DNA of 64,000 nucleotides, taken from positions 5,146,001 through 5,210,000 of the forward strand of contig NZ_CP107918.1 in the NCBI RefSeq assembly GCF_036014195.1. The letters run 5' to 3'. The stretch is from Streptomyces sp. NBC_00442 (lineage in GTDB: Bacteria; Actinomycetota; Actinomycetes; Streptomycetales; Streptomycetaceae). The notes beneath the pieces are model-generated. The model searched no databases, was not told where the DNA came from, and saw only the letters and a program-made list of their open reading frames with translations. Numbering within the stretch: position 1 is the first letter of the stretch; every line of letters starts with the position of its first letter. Positions 27,131 through 35,953 of the stretch are shown piece by piece. Made by a program: the position numbers and the translations under genes.

Positions 27131-29713
27131 GTGCTGAAAACCTCCCCCGCGGGACCGGCGACCACCGAGGAGACCAGCCGTCCGCGCAGGAAGCTGCCCG
27201 GGACCCAGACGATCGCAGCGACCCTGTCGGCCGTGATCTCCATGGGTGCCTACTGCCTGGCGATGGCCGCCCACGGGACCTATCCCTTCGGTTCGCGCTC
27301 ACGGGCCGTCAACGACCTGGGCAACCAGTTCGTGCCCTTCCACGCGCACCTGTGGGACCTGTTGCGCGGGAACACCTCCGGGGACCTGCTCTTCAACTGG
27401 AGCAGCGGCTACGGCGTCCCCTTCCTCGGGGACTTCTTCACGTACCTCATGAACCCCTTCTCCTGGCTCGTCGCGCTCTTCCCGCGCGACCAGGTCGAGG
27501 TGCCGGTCTTCCTGGTCACCCTGCTCAGCGCCGGCCTCGCCGCGTTCCTCATGACCGTTCTGCTGGGCCGCCTGAGACCGGGCTCGCCCTGGCTGCGCGC
27601 CCTGCTCTCGGTCGGCTACGCCGTCAGCGCGTGGATGATCTCCGACGGCTTCTCCGACCCCATGTGGATGTGGGGCCTGGCCGCCTTCCCGCTCCTCGGC
27701 ATCGCCTCCGACTGGTGCCTGCGCGGCCGCCACTGGATCCTCGGCACCCTCCTCGTCTTCACCGCATGGGCCGGAAACTTCTACATCGCCGCCATGGCCA
27801 CCATCGGCATGGGCCTGGTCTTCGTGGTCCGCCTGCTCCTTGAGGACACCCCGGCCGGACAGCGTCTGAACGCGCTGCTGCGGGCCGGCGCCATGACCGC
27901 CACCGGTGTGCTCCTCGCCGCCCCCGTCCTCACCGTCGGCCTCAAGGCCAGCAAGCTCTCGCAGCCCGCGCCCGACGCCACCTACCCGGGCCCGCCCGGC
28001 TACGCCGACTACCTGGCGCACCTGCTCCCCGGCGGACTGCTCGCCCCCGCACCGCAGGTCTCGGTCGGCATCCTGCCGCTGCTGCTCGTGTTCACCCTTC
28101 CCTTCGTGCGGCGGGTGCCGGGCAAGGAGCGGATCGCCTGGTGCGTCCTGCTCGTCCTGGTCGCGCTCTCCTACACCTGGACGCCGACGATCCTGCTCTG
28201 GCACGGCCTCGCCATGCCGAACGGCAGCCCCTACCGCGCATCCGTCGCCCTCACCGCGATGCTCGTGATCGTCGCCTGGATGGCGCTTGCGCGCCGCCCG
28301 CGCCCGCTGGAACTCCTGGGCGGCGCCGCGGTGACCGCCGTCGTGGTGGCGCTCGGCGCCCGCAGCATCTACATGGTGCGCGCGTCCTGGCTGCTCACCA
28401 TCGGCGGCGGGGCACTCGTCCTGGTGCTGCTCGTGCTCCTGTACCGCCACCGCGGTGACCGCGGGCCCCGCATCGCGCTGACCGGCCTCCTCGCCTGCAC
28501 GGTGTTCGTGTCCACCGCGTACACCGTCTTCTCGGTCACCTCGATCCGCGACAGCAGCGCCTGGTGGGCCCCGAAGCGGACCCTGGACGCCCACTCGCTC
28601 GCCGCCCGCGACGCCGTCACGGCGCACGCCGACTGGCCGGCCACCCGCAGCGACACCGGGCCGCACGAGTTCGCCAACAACGACCCGATGCTGCTCGGTG
28701 GCGAAGGCGGCTCGTACTACAGCAGCTACGTCCCGGCCAGGACCGCCGAGGCGCTGCACTCCCTCGGCGCCGGCTGGTACATCCAGGGCCGGCACACCCT
28801 GAGCTTCACCGACCCCGTCGGCCGCGCGATCATGGGCGTCGGCAGCTACCTGGACTGGGCCAAGAACCCCGACGGTTTCGTGCGGCGGTCCGTGGCGGCG
28901 CCGCCCGTCGTCACCCTGCGGCCGGGCGCCCCCACCGACGCCCACGCCGACGACGCCTCGGTCTTCGCCCGCCAGGAGCGCGTGCTGGGGACCACCGTCT
29001 ACGACGTGCCCGCCCTCACCCCCGCCGGCGGCCCCGCTGCCACCACCCGGCCGAACGGAGAGCGGCGCCTGCCCGGCAACGAGACGGGCTCCAAGTGGAC
29101 GTCATTCAGCGCCAGTTGCACCCCCGGTACCCAGGCCTATTGGTACGCGCCCTGGTACGCGGGCAGCGTCCAGGCGCTCGGCAGGACCCAGGAGCAGCAC
29201 GGCCGGGCCACCATGACCAGCAACACCCTGCTCGCGCTCGGCACCGTCCCGGCCACGGGCAAGTTCACCGTCGCGTTGGGCACTCACAAGGTCCAGGACA
29301 TCCCGGCGTTCCCGGTCGGGTGCCTCGACCCTGCGAAGCTCAAGGCCGCCGTCCAGGAACTCAAGGCCACGGCGCCCGTGAAGGTGACGGCCGGCGGACA
29401 CTCGATCGCCGCCACCTTCCGCGAGGGCACCACGGGAACCGCCGTCATCTCCACGCCCGCCGCCGCCGGTTGGATGTGCTCGGTCGACGGCGGTGCCGCA
29501 CGGCCCCCCGCTACGCTGGGCGGGCTGATGGCGGTGAGTCTCGACGACGGCGGAACCCGGGTGTCGTGCTCGTTCCGGACCCCTGGGCTCACGTCCGGGC
29601 TCCTCGCGAGCGGCCTGGCTCTGATGGTGCTCATCGCCGTGGGGGTCGGCGGCGCGCTCCGCACCCGGTCATCCCGTATCTCCGCCACCTCCTCTCCCCA
29701 CGGAAAGCGCTGA
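27131..29713 (+). CDS. YfhO-family multi-pass membrane glycosyltransferase
   Basis: Protein of about 860 aa, GT-C-like. The N-terminal half has around 12-14 hydrophobic segments; the early loop SGDLLFNWSSGYGVPFLGDF and FSDPMWMWGLAAFPLLG are typical of the YfhO family. The C-terminal 350 residues are mostly extracellular, with one last helix (GLLASGLALMVLIAVGVGGAL). In Bacillus and Listeria, YfhO transfers sugar from an undecaprenyl carrier to lipoteichoic acid outside the membrane. GTG 27131 follows AGAAGGCACG; the frame is open upstream but non-hydrophobic. It overlaps the next gene's ATG by one base (TGATG), forming a YfhO / GT2 / GtrA set. Confidence 0.87.
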   Translation: MLKTSPAGPATTEETSRPRRKLPGTQTIAATLSAVISMGAYCLAMAAHGTYPFGSRSRAVNDLGNQFVPFHAHLWDLLRGNTSGDLLFNWSSGYGVPFLGDFFTYLMNPFSWLVALFPRDQVEVPVFLVTLLSAGLAAFLMTVLLGRLRPGSPWLRALLSVGYAVSAWMISDGFSDPMWMWGLAAFPLLGIASDWCLRGRHWILGTLLVFTAWAGNFYIAAMATIGMGLVFVVRLLLEDTPAGQRLNALLRAGAMTATGVLLAAPVLTVGLKASKLSQPAPDATYPGPPGYADYLAHLLPGGLLAPAPQVSVGILPLLLVFTLPFVRRVPGKERIAWCVLLVLVALSYTWTPTILLWHGLAMPNGSPYRASVALTAMLVIVAWMALARRPRPLELLGGAAVTAVVVALGARSIYMVRASWLLTIGGGALVLVLLVLLYRHRGDRGPRIALTGLLACTVFVSTAYTVFSVTSIRDSSAWWAPKRTLDAHSLAARDAVTAHADWPATRSDTGPHEFANNDPMLLGGEGGSYYSSYVPARTAEALHSLGAGWYIQGRHTLSFTDPVGRAIMGVGSYLDWAKNPDGFVRRSVAAPPVVTLRPGAPTDAHADDASVFARQERVLGTTVYDVPALTPAGGPAATTRPNGERRLPGNETGSKWTSFSASCTPGTQAYWYAPWYAGSVQALGRTQEQHGRATMTSNTLLALGTVPATGKFTVALGTHKVQDIPAFPVGCLDPAKLKAAVQELKATAPVKVTAGGHSIAATFREGTTGTAVISTPAAAGWMCSVDGGAARPPATLGGLMAVSLDDGGTRVSCSFRTPGLTSGLLASGLALMVLIAVGVGGALRTRSSRISATSSPHGKR

Positions 29714-30705
29714 TGATGAAGCTGTCGGTCGTTGTCCCCTGTTACAACGAAGACGCGGTCATTGACCAGTTCGACACCAAGACCCGCAGCGCGCTCGACG
29801 CCCTCGGGCTGGAGTACGAGATCTGCTACGTCGACGACGGCAGCCGCGACAAGACGCTCCTGCGCCTGCGGGACCTGGCCGAAAAGCACCCCGACGCCAC
29901 CCGCTACGTCTCCTTCAGCCGCAACTTCGGCAAGGAGGCCGGCATGCTCGCCGGGCTGCGCGAAGCCACCGGCGACGCCGTGGTCATCATGGACGCCGAC
30001 CTGCAGCACCCGCCGGAGCTCATCGGGCGCATGATCGACCTCTACCAGCTCGGCCACGACCAGATCATCGCCCGCCGCACCCGCGAAGGCGACAAGAAGG
30101 TCCGCTCCGCGCTGAGCAGCATCTACTACCGCGCGGTCAACAGGTGGGTCGACGTCGAACTCACCGACGGCGTGGGCGACTTCCGCATGCTGTCGCGCCC
30201 CGCCGTGGACGCGCTGCTCTCGCTCGGCGAGTACAACCGCTTCTCCAAGGGCCTGTTCTCCTGGATCGGCTTCGACACCGTCACCTTCGACTACCAGAAC
30301 GCCCAGCGCGAGGCCGGCGAGACCAAGTGGAAGTTCGGCTCGCTCCTGAACTACGGCATGGACGGTCTGATCTCCTTCAACAACAAGCCGCTGCGCCTGG
30401 CGATCTGGCTCGGCGTCCTGCTCGCCGGCGTCGGCGCGGCCTACGCCCTGTGGATCACCGTCGCCGCCATCGCCTACGGCGTGAGCACCCCCGGTTACGT
30501 CACCCTCGTCGCGATCATCGTCGGCCTCGGCGGGGTGCAGATGATGATGCTGGGCCTGATCGGCGAGTACATCGGCCGCATCTACTACGAGACCAAGCGC
30601 CGCCCGCACTTCCTGGTCAAGGAGGCGCACGGCTTCCCGGGCAAGCCGGAGGGCGTCCAGCGCCGCGCCGCGCTGCGCGCCGACCAGAGCGACCAGGTGG
30701 TCTGA
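29713..30705 (+). CDS. Polyprenyl-phosphate glycosyltransferase (CsbB/GtrB-like)
   Basis: Protein of 330 aa. The GT2 domain shows LSVVVPCYNEDAVIDQF, YVDDGSRDKT, FSRNFGKEAGMLAG and the acidic MDADLQHPPE; two C-terminal transmembrane helices (LAIWLGVLLAGVGAAYALW and LVAIIVGLGGVQMMMLGLIG) end with EYIGRIYYETKRRP, the arrangement of GtrB/CsbB/DPM1-like enzymes. These charge undecaprenyl phosphate with a sugar on the cytoplasmic face. The start ATG overlaps the YfhO stop (TGATG), and the stop overlaps the GtrA start in the same way, so all three are translationally coupled. Confidence 0.93.
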   Translation: MMKLSVVVPCYNEDAVIDQFDTKTRSALDALGLEYEICYVDDGSRDKTLLRLRDLAEKHPDATRYVSFSRNFGKEAGMLAGLREATGDAVVIMDADLQHPPELIGRMIDLYQLGHDQIIARRTREGDKKVRSALSSIYYRAVNRWVDVELTDGVGDFRMLSRPAVDALLSLGEYNRFSKGLFSWIGFDTVTFDYQNAQREAGETKWKFGSLLNYGMDGLISFNNKPLRLAIWLGVLLAGVGAAYALWITVAAIAYGVSTPGYVTLVAIIVGLGGVQMMMLGLIGEYIGRIYYETKRRPHFLVKEAHGFPGKPEGVQRRAALRADQSDQVV

Positions 30706-31133
30706 TGCCGAGTCAGCTCGCGCAGGTGATCCGGTTCGGCTTCGTCGGCGGGGTCAACACCTGCACCTTCTACGCCTTCTACTGGCCGTTGCTCCACCTG
30801 GCGCACCTGCCGTACTTCATCGCGTACACCATCGCCTTCCTGCTGAGCATGGTCGGCTCGTTCTTCCTGAACACCTACTTCACCTACCGCACCAAGCCGA
30901 GCTGGAAGAAGTTCCTGCTGTTCCCGCTCACCAACGTCACGAACTTCGTGGTGCAGAGCGCCGGGCTGTTCGCGCTCGTGCACTGGGTCGGGATGAACAA
31001 GACGATCGCCCCGCTGGTCGCCGCCGTGGTCGCGATCCCGTTCACTTATGTGCTGTCCCGTCGGATCCTGGTGCCCCGCAAGGACGGGACGGACGAGGCC
31101 GAGGCGGCGGCGCCGAAGATCCCGGTGAAGTAG
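30705..31133 (+). CDS. GtrA-family small membrane protein (candidate lipid-sugar flippase)
   Basis: Protein of 142 aa with four predicted transmembrane helices. It begins VIRFGFVGGVNTCTFYAFYW and includes FFLNTYFTYRT, both characteristic of GtrA. GtrA/GtcA proteins are thought to flip undecaprenyl-phosphate-linked sugars to the outer face, where a YfhO-type enzyme uses them. The ATG overlaps the stop of the GT2 gene by one base. The tail is charged (KDGTDEAEAAAPKIPVK). A 64-bp perfect palindrome follows. Confidence 0.92.
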   Translation: MPSQLAQVIRFGFVGGVNTCTFYAFYWPLLHLAHLPYFIAYTIAFLLSMVGSFFLNTYFTYRTKPSWKKFLLFPLTNVTNFVVQSAGLFALVHWVGMNKTIAPLVAAVVAIPFTYVLSRRILVPRKDGTDEAEAAAPKIPVK

Positions 31134-31177
31134 CGGGCGTTCGGCGTCCGCCGTCCGGGGTCCGCCCTCCAGGGCCC

Positions 31178-31241
31178 GGCGTCCGGCACGTGCGAAGGGG
31201 CGGACACCGCGGTGTCCGCCCCTTCGCACGTGCCGGACGCC
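31178..31241. terminator. 64-bp perfect palindrome between convergent genes
   Basis: The left arm (31178-31209) is the exact reverse complement of the right arm (31210-31241), with no loop and no mismatch; the centre reads GGACACCGCGGTGTCC. It is 44 bases after the gtrA-like stop and touches the stop codon of the convergent PIG-L gene, so it can terminate both transcripts. As DNA it could extrude a cruciform. Confidence 0.9.
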
Positions 31242-33448
31242 TACACGCGGCTGCCGGCGCTCTCCCGCACCGCCGCGCCCCACTCGCCGAACCGGGCGCC
31301 CGGCCTGCTCTGGCGGGCGGCGTACAGCTGGCCGTCCGTGCCGAGCACCACGAGCACACCGCGGCCCGCCGCGTCCTGGGTGACGCCCGGTATCCCCACG
31401 AACGGAAGCCCCGGGGCCTCCCAGCCGTCCGGCCGCGCCGAGTCGTGCGAGGAGGGGACCACCCGGCCCTGATCGTCCCTGGCCGCGAGCACCATCGGGG
31501 TGCCGTTCCCGGTGAGCCGGGACACCGCGATCCTCCCGTAGCCGCCCACCGGTGCGCGCCGCTCCACCTTCCACAGCCCGGACGGACCGGCGGGGGAGGC
31601 GACGGCCACCTGTGCGGTGCCCGCCTGGCGGTAGACCGCGCACACCCCGCTCTTGCCGTCCGCGGCCAGGCTCACCGCGCTGCCCGACGGCGTCAGACCC
31701 GTCGGCGCCGTCAGCGCCGGCAGCTCACCGGGGGCGGGGGACATCCAGTGCAGCACCGTTTTGGCGATGGGGGCCACCACGTGGAGCCGGCCCGAACGGT
31801 CGACCAGCGCGTCGATCCCCTCCACCACCAGCGGGTGCAGCGGCGGCTTGCCCCCCGGGTGGTCCAGGAGCCGCCAGGGGCTCCAGCCCTTGCCGCCGCG
31901 GCCGCTGCGCAGCGCGATGTCGCCCGCCCAGTTCCGCGCCACCACGTGCACCGTGCCGTCCGGGCCGACCGCGGTCGCGGGGAAGCCCGTCTCCAGCGTC
32001 TTCTCGGCGGCCGTGTCCGGCGCTCCCAGCGAGCTCCACGCGCCGAACGTGGGCACCCCGTCGGCGCCCACGCCGACCTGCGAGACGCAGACCAGCTCCT
32101 TGTGGTGCTTGCGCCCGCCGAACGGCAGCACCGTACGCACCGCGAACAGCTGAAGCGTTCCGTCGGGGTGGCGCACGACCTCCACCTGGGGCTCGACCGG
32201 CCCGCCCGCGCTGCCCACCGCGTCGAACGGCCCCACCCACGGGCCCTTGCCCGCCGCCTGCTCCACCCAGCACCGCACCGCGCCGTTCAGCACCGCGAAC
32301 GCCGCGAGCCGGCCGTCCTTCAGCGGCGCCACCCAGCGCGACGTGCCCGGGGCGCGGGTGCGGGTGCCGCGCGCCCAGCCGGCGCCGCCGCCCTTCAGGC
32401 CGTTGGGCCCCACCTTGAGGTCGCCGCAGCCCGCGGGATCCCCGCAGTCACGGTGGTCGGCCCAGCCGTAGGCGTTGAGGAGCTGGGAGTTGCGCCGGGT
32501 GGTCGCCGCGTCCAGGGACGGTGGCGTGTAGTTGGTGGGGTAGCCGACGTAGTTGGACACCGAGGCGGCGCGGCGCGTGCCGCTGCCCCAGTACCGCTCC
32601 ATCGCGGCCTGCATGAACTGGGCCGACGAGGTGTGGTCCTGATGGTCCAGATAGCTCAGGCCCCGCAGTATCGTCGGCGCGCTCATCATCGCCACCGTCT
32701 CGCGCGGCGCGTGCATGGGCGTGGGGTCAAGGGTCCGTATCACCGTCGGGTTGACCCGCGCGATCGTCGCCACCAGCGCGTCGATGATCTGGTCGCGGGT
32801 GTAGGCGCGCGGCATCCGCACCGTGCTGCCCGTGCCCGGCAGCGTGGGCAGCTCCTTGACGGCGCCCAGCCACAGACCGCGCATGCTGACCGGGCGGGGC
32901 ACGCTCACGTAGCGCGCCTCGCACAGCCCCATGTAGATCAACTGCACGTGCGGCGCGGCCTGCAGATAGTGCAGCTCCGAACGGAAGCCGGGCAGCAGCT
33001 CCACCGGCTCCACCGTCCACGGGCTGTTGTCGTCACCCGTCGCCATCAGGGCGTTGGCGGCGCGCAGTCCATTGATCCTGGCCCGCGCGAACCCCGGCCG
33101 GTCGGTGCGCATCGTCTTGAAGTGGGAGGACTTGCCCGGCGCGTTGCGCCCGTCCGACTCGCCACTGGTCATGCACACCGTGACCGAGAGGGAGCCGCTG
33201 CGTATCGACTGCTCCAGGTCCGGGTTCATGAAGTAGATGCTGTCGTCGGCGTGGGCGATCACATGCAGATACGCCTGATCGGCCGAGTCGGACGCGGGCT
33301 TTCCGGTCGTGGTGCCCGTGGAGGAGGCCGAGTCCCCGGAACCGCCGCGTGGCGCCAGCCACTGCCACCCGCCGTAGGCGAGCGGCGCCGCCACGAGACC
33401 GCCCCCGGCGACCCGCAGCAGACGTCGGCGAGGTGGTGACGACGGCAT
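31241..33448 (-). CDS. Exported PIG-L family deacetylase with C-terminal beta-propeller-like region
   Basis: Protein of 735 aa. The N-terminus SSPPRRRLLRVAGGGLVAAP is a Tat-like signal. Residues 60-310 are a PIG-L/LmbE domain: the zinc motif is HVIAHADDSIYFMNPDL (H66, D68, D69), where the usual AHPDDE has become AHADDS. A later HQDHTSSAQF supplies the third metal histidine. From about residue 380 to the end, repeated blades such as DGTVHVVARNWAGDIALRS and DRSGRLHVVAPIAKTVLHW suggest a sugar-binding beta-propeller. PIG-L enzymes remove acetyl from N-acetylglucosamine-type sugars; here a wall glycan is the likely substrate. ATG 33448 has AAGGAG nine bases ahead. It ends at the palindrome. Confidence 0.87.
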   Translation of the reverse strand: MPSSPPRRRLLRVAGGGLVAAPLAYGGWQWLAPRGGSGDSASSTGTTTGKPASDSADQAYLHVIAHADDSIYFMNPDLEQSIRSGSLSVTVCMTSGESDGRNAPGKSSHFKTMRTDRPGFARARINGLRAANALMATGDDNSPWTVEPVELLPGFRSELHYLQAAPHVQLIYMGLCEARYVSVPRPVSMRGLWLGAVKELPTLPGTGSTVRMPRAYTRDQIIDALVATIARVNPTVIRTLDPTPMHAPRETVAMMSAPTILRGLSYLDHQDHTSSAQFMQAAMERYWGSGTRRAASVSNYVGYPTNYTPPSLDAATTRRNSQLLNAYGWADHRDCGDPAGCGDLKVGPNGLKGGGAGWARGTRTRAPGTSRWVAPLKDGRLAAFAVLNGAVRCWVEQAAGKGPWVGPFDAVGSAGGPVEPQVEVVRHPDGTLQLFAVRTVLPFGGRKHHKELVCVSQVGVGADGVPTFGAWSSLGAPDTAAEKTLETGFPATAVGPDGTVHVVARNWAGDIALRSGRGGKGWSPWRLLDHPGGKPPLHPLVVEGIDALVDRSGRLHVVAPIAKTVLHWMSPAPGELPALTAPTGLTPSGSAVSLAADGKSGVCAVYRQAGTAQVAVASPAGPSGLWKVERRAPVGGYGRIAVSRLTGNGTPMVLAARDDQGRVVPSSHDSARPDGWEAPGLPFVGIPGVTQDAAGRGVLVVLGTDGQLYAARQSRPGARFGEWGAAVRESAGSRV

Positions 33449-33754
33449 CCGGCACGCTCCTTGTTGCATCCATGCGCCCCGAATCCCCCGGAGGCTCCGC
33501 CATGGAGTTGATCGACCAGTCATCAGAAGGGAGGGGGTACCAGCGCCAGAGGTTTCACTTCCGACCTTAAATTTGCCTCGCCGGTACAAAGCCGCACGGC
33601 AGGGCCGTGTGGGCTTCAACACCCCATCGGGCCATGGCTTCCCCGGTTTTCATACTTTTTCGATCTTAATGAGTCTCCGTCCGGTCCCGTTGAGGCTGTC
33701 CGCCGGTTGGGACTTCCAAGCGCCGCCCCGCCGTCCTGGCATAGATTTCGCCGT
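33449..33754. other. Divergent intergenic region between the PIG-L gene and proB
   Basis: About 300 bases without a gene. It is AT-richer than its surroundings (CCTTAAATTTGCC near 33564; TTTTCATACTTTTTCGATC near 33646). It holds a hairpin at 33589-33616 (AAGCCGCACGGC against GCCGTGTGGGCTT with one wobble and one bulge). Both divergent promoters should lie here; TAGATT at 33742 is the candidate -10 of proB. Confidence 0.5.
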
Positions 33755-34882
33755 GTGACAGTGGCAAGGCAGCAGGTGGCACAGGCCCGCCGCATCGTAG
33801 TCAAGATCGGGTCCTCCTCACTCACCACCGCGTCCGGCGGCCTCGACGCGGACCGCGTCGATGCCCTCGTCGACGTGCTCGCCAAGGCGCGCGGCGGCGG
33901 CGAGAAGGACATCGTCCTCGTCTCCTCCGGCGCCATCGCCGCCGGCCTCGCCCCCCTCGGCCTGCGCCGCCGCCCCAAGGACCTCGCCCGCCAGCAAGCG
34001 GCCGCCAGCGTGGGCCAGGGCCTCCTCGTCGCCCGCTACACCGCCTCCTTCGCCCGTTATGGCGTACGCGTCGGACAGGTCCTGCTCACCACCGACGACA
34101 CCAGCCGCCGCGCCCACTACCGCAACGCCTACCGCACCCTGGACCAGCTCCTGGCCATGGGCGCGCTCCCCGTCGTCAACGAGAACGACACGGTCGCCAC
34201 CGACGAGATCCGCTTCGGCGACAACGACCGCCTCGCCGCCCTCGTCGCCCATCTGGTCCGGGCCGACCTCCTCGTCCTGCTCTCCGACGTCGACGGCCTC
34301 TACGACGGCGACCCGTCGAAGCCCGGGACCTCGCGCATGGACGAAGTGCACGGACCTGAGGACATCGCCCACGTCCGGATCGGCAGCGCGGGCAAGGCCG
34401 GAGTCGGCACCGGCGGCATGGTCACCAAGGTCGAGGCCGCCCGTATCGCCGCCGCCGCGGGCATCCCCGTCGTCCTCACCTCCGCGAGCCAGGCCGCCGA
34501 CGCGCTCGCCGGGCGCGCCACCGGCACCCACTTCCACCGCACCGGACGCCGCTCGGCCGACCGGCTCCTGTGGCTGGCCCACGCCTCCACCCCGCAGGGC
34601 GCCCTCATCCTCGACGACGGAGCCGTACGCGCCGTCGTCGAAGGCCACAAGTCCCTGCTCCCGGCCGGAATCGCCGCCGTCGAGGGCGAGTTCGCGGCCG
34701 GTGACCCCGTCGAACTGCGCGATCTCCAGGGCCGTGCCGTGGCCCGCGGCCTCGTCACCTTCGACGCGAAGGAGATCCCCCAGCTGCTCGGCCGCTCCAC
34801 CCACGACCTCGCTCGCGAACTCGGCCCCGGCTACGAGCGCGAAGTCGTACACAGGGACGATCTGGTCGTCCTGCACCCCTGA
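33755..34882 (+). CDS. proB: Glutamate 5-kinase
   Basis: First step of proline synthesis, ATP + glutamate to glutamyl-5-phosphate. Protein of 375 aa: amino-acid-kinase domain (IVVKIGSSSLTTASGG, VSSGAIAAG, NENDTVA, RFGDNDRLAA, LLSDVDGLYDGDP, GTGGMVTKVEAA) followed by a C-terminal PUA domain from about residue 285. GTG 33755 lies seven bases after TAGATT, a likely -10, so the mRNA may be leaderless; no Shine-Dalgarno is seen. It is followed by a small conserved gene and then proA. The usual feedback site for proline lies in the kinase domain. Confidence 0.96.
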   Translation: MTVARQQVAQARRIVVKIGSSSLTTASGGLDADRVDALVDVLAKARGGGEKDIVLVSSGAIAAGLAPLGLRRRPKDLARQQAAASVGQGLLVARYTASFARYGVRVGQVLLTTDDTSRRAHYRNAYRTLDQLLAMGALPVVNENDTVATDEIRFGDNDRLAALVAHLVRADLLVLLSDVDGLYDGDPSKPGTSRMDEVHGPEDIAHVRIGSAGKAGVGTGGMVTKVEAARIAAAAGIPVVLTSASQAADALAGRATGTHFHRTGRRSADRLLWLAHASTPQGALILDDGAVRAVVEGHKSLLPAGIAAVEGEFAAGDPVELRDLQGRAVARGLVTFDAKEIPQLLGRSTHDLARELGPGYEREVVHRDDLVVLHP

Positions 34883-35035
34883 AACGGCTGAAAGTCCAGC
34901 CTCAGGGCAGACACCTTCAGGAAAACCGCCCCGCGCCCGGCCTCGGGCTGGTCAACTTTGAAGCGGTGGTACGCACGGAACGGCAATCCGCGCAGTACCG
35001 CACCGCATCGCACACAGCAGCGCAGGAGGCCGCCG

Positions 35036-35494
35036 GTGAGACGAGCGCGCCCGGGGGCGGCGCCCCGAGGGACGACGGCTGAGCGGACCCTGACCAGCGT
35101 GGGTACGGGGGCCGACGCCGAACGCGGAGAAGCACCCGACGAGCCGGGGGACACCCCCAGGCTGTGGCACATCACGCTCAGCGTCTCGGGAGCCGAGGCG
35201 CAGCTGACCGAGGTCCGCCGAGGCCTCGAACAGCTCGCCCACGACCACCCGTTCCTGCTGACCAGCCGGTATGCCAACGACCACGCCGAGATCCGCTACT
35301 GGGAAGAGGCCCGCGACCTGCACGACGCGGCGGCCGTCGCGCTGCGCCTGTGGGGCGAGCACCGCTCCACGGCCAAGCTCCCGCCGTGGGAGATCGTCGG
35401 CCTGGAGGTCATCGACCGCGGTACCTACCACCAGCGGCTGGCGGAGGGATACGGCCCACCCCCGGCCGCCCCCATCGGCGTCCACCCGTTCTGA
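35036..35494 (+). CDS. Conserved small protein between proB and proA, unknown function
   Basis: Protein of about 152 aa. The first 45 residues are Arg/Ala/Gly-rich and poorly conserved in character. The remaining part (LWHITLSVSGAEAQLTEV to the end) looks like a compact alpha/beta domain of about 105 residues. It includes LTSRYANDHAEIRYWEEARD and WEIVGLEVIDR. GTG 35036 has GGAGG seven bases ahead, the best ribosome site; the family may begin later. I recall similar proteins at this location in other streptomycetes but no function. It is followed by the minisatellite at 35508. Confidence 0.75.
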   Translation: MRRARPGAAPRGTTAERTLTSVGTGADAERGEAPDEPGDTPRLWHITLSVSGAEAQLTEVRRGLEQLAHDHPFLLTSRYANDHAEIRYWEEARDLHDAAAVALRLWGEHRSTAKLPPWEIVGLEVIDRGTYHQRLAEGYGPPPAAPIGVHPF

Positions 35495-35507
35495 CCCGGT
35501 TTCCGCC

Positions 35508-35736
35508 GGCCTGCGGGGCTTCGGCGGGTGGACGTGGTTGCCGTCGGCCTGCGGGGCTTCGGCGGGTGGACGTGGTTGCCGTCGGCCTGCGGGGCTTCGG
35601 CGGGTGGACGTGGTTGCCGTCGGCCTGCGGGGCTTCGGCGGGTGGACGTGGTTGCCGTCGGCCTGCGGGGCTTCCGCGGGCGGATGCGGTTTCCGCCGGC
35701 CTGCGTGGGCTTCCGCGGGCCGACGCGGTTGCCGCC
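35508..35736. repeat. 38-bp minisatellite upstream of proA
   Basis: Four identical 38-base units begin at 35508, 35546, 35584 and 35622, each starting GGCCTGCGGGGCTTCGGCGG. Diverged units follow at 35660 (38 bases) and 35698 (39), then a partial unit at 35737. Since 38 is not a multiple of three the repeat cannot encode a periodic peptide. It starts 14 bases after the stop of the small gene. Confidence 0.93.
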
Positions 35737-35751
35737 GGCCGGTGTGGTTTC

Positions 35752-35781
35752 CCGGTGCCGGTGCCGGTGCCGGTGCCGGTG
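35752..35781. repeat. Hexanucleotide microsatellite (CCGGTG)x5
   Basis: Five perfect copies of CCGGTG, followed by one degenerate copy. It lies directly behind the 38-bp minisatellite and about 170 bases ahead of proA. Such a run is prone to slippage. Confidence 0.9.
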
Positions 35782-35953
35782 CGGGTGCGGCTTAGGCCTG
35801 GCGGCCCGGTTCCGCCCTGCGGGCGTGGCGTCCGCCGGCCGGAACCGGATCCCGCGGCCCGGCCCGGCGCCGGCGTCCGGCCCGGCCCCCGCTCCCGTCT
35901 CGGGGAGTGGAACCGGGGCGAAACGCCCGGGGGCCGCCCATTAGTCTGCGGAC

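Noticed and set aside
24370-27843. A 1157-codon forward frame opposite the GT2-TagF gene
   Set aside because: Antisense shadow that also runs into the YfhO gene in a wrong frame.
35508-35750. Possible CRISPR array
   Set aside because: The 38-bp units are contiguous with no unique spacers and no cas genes are near.
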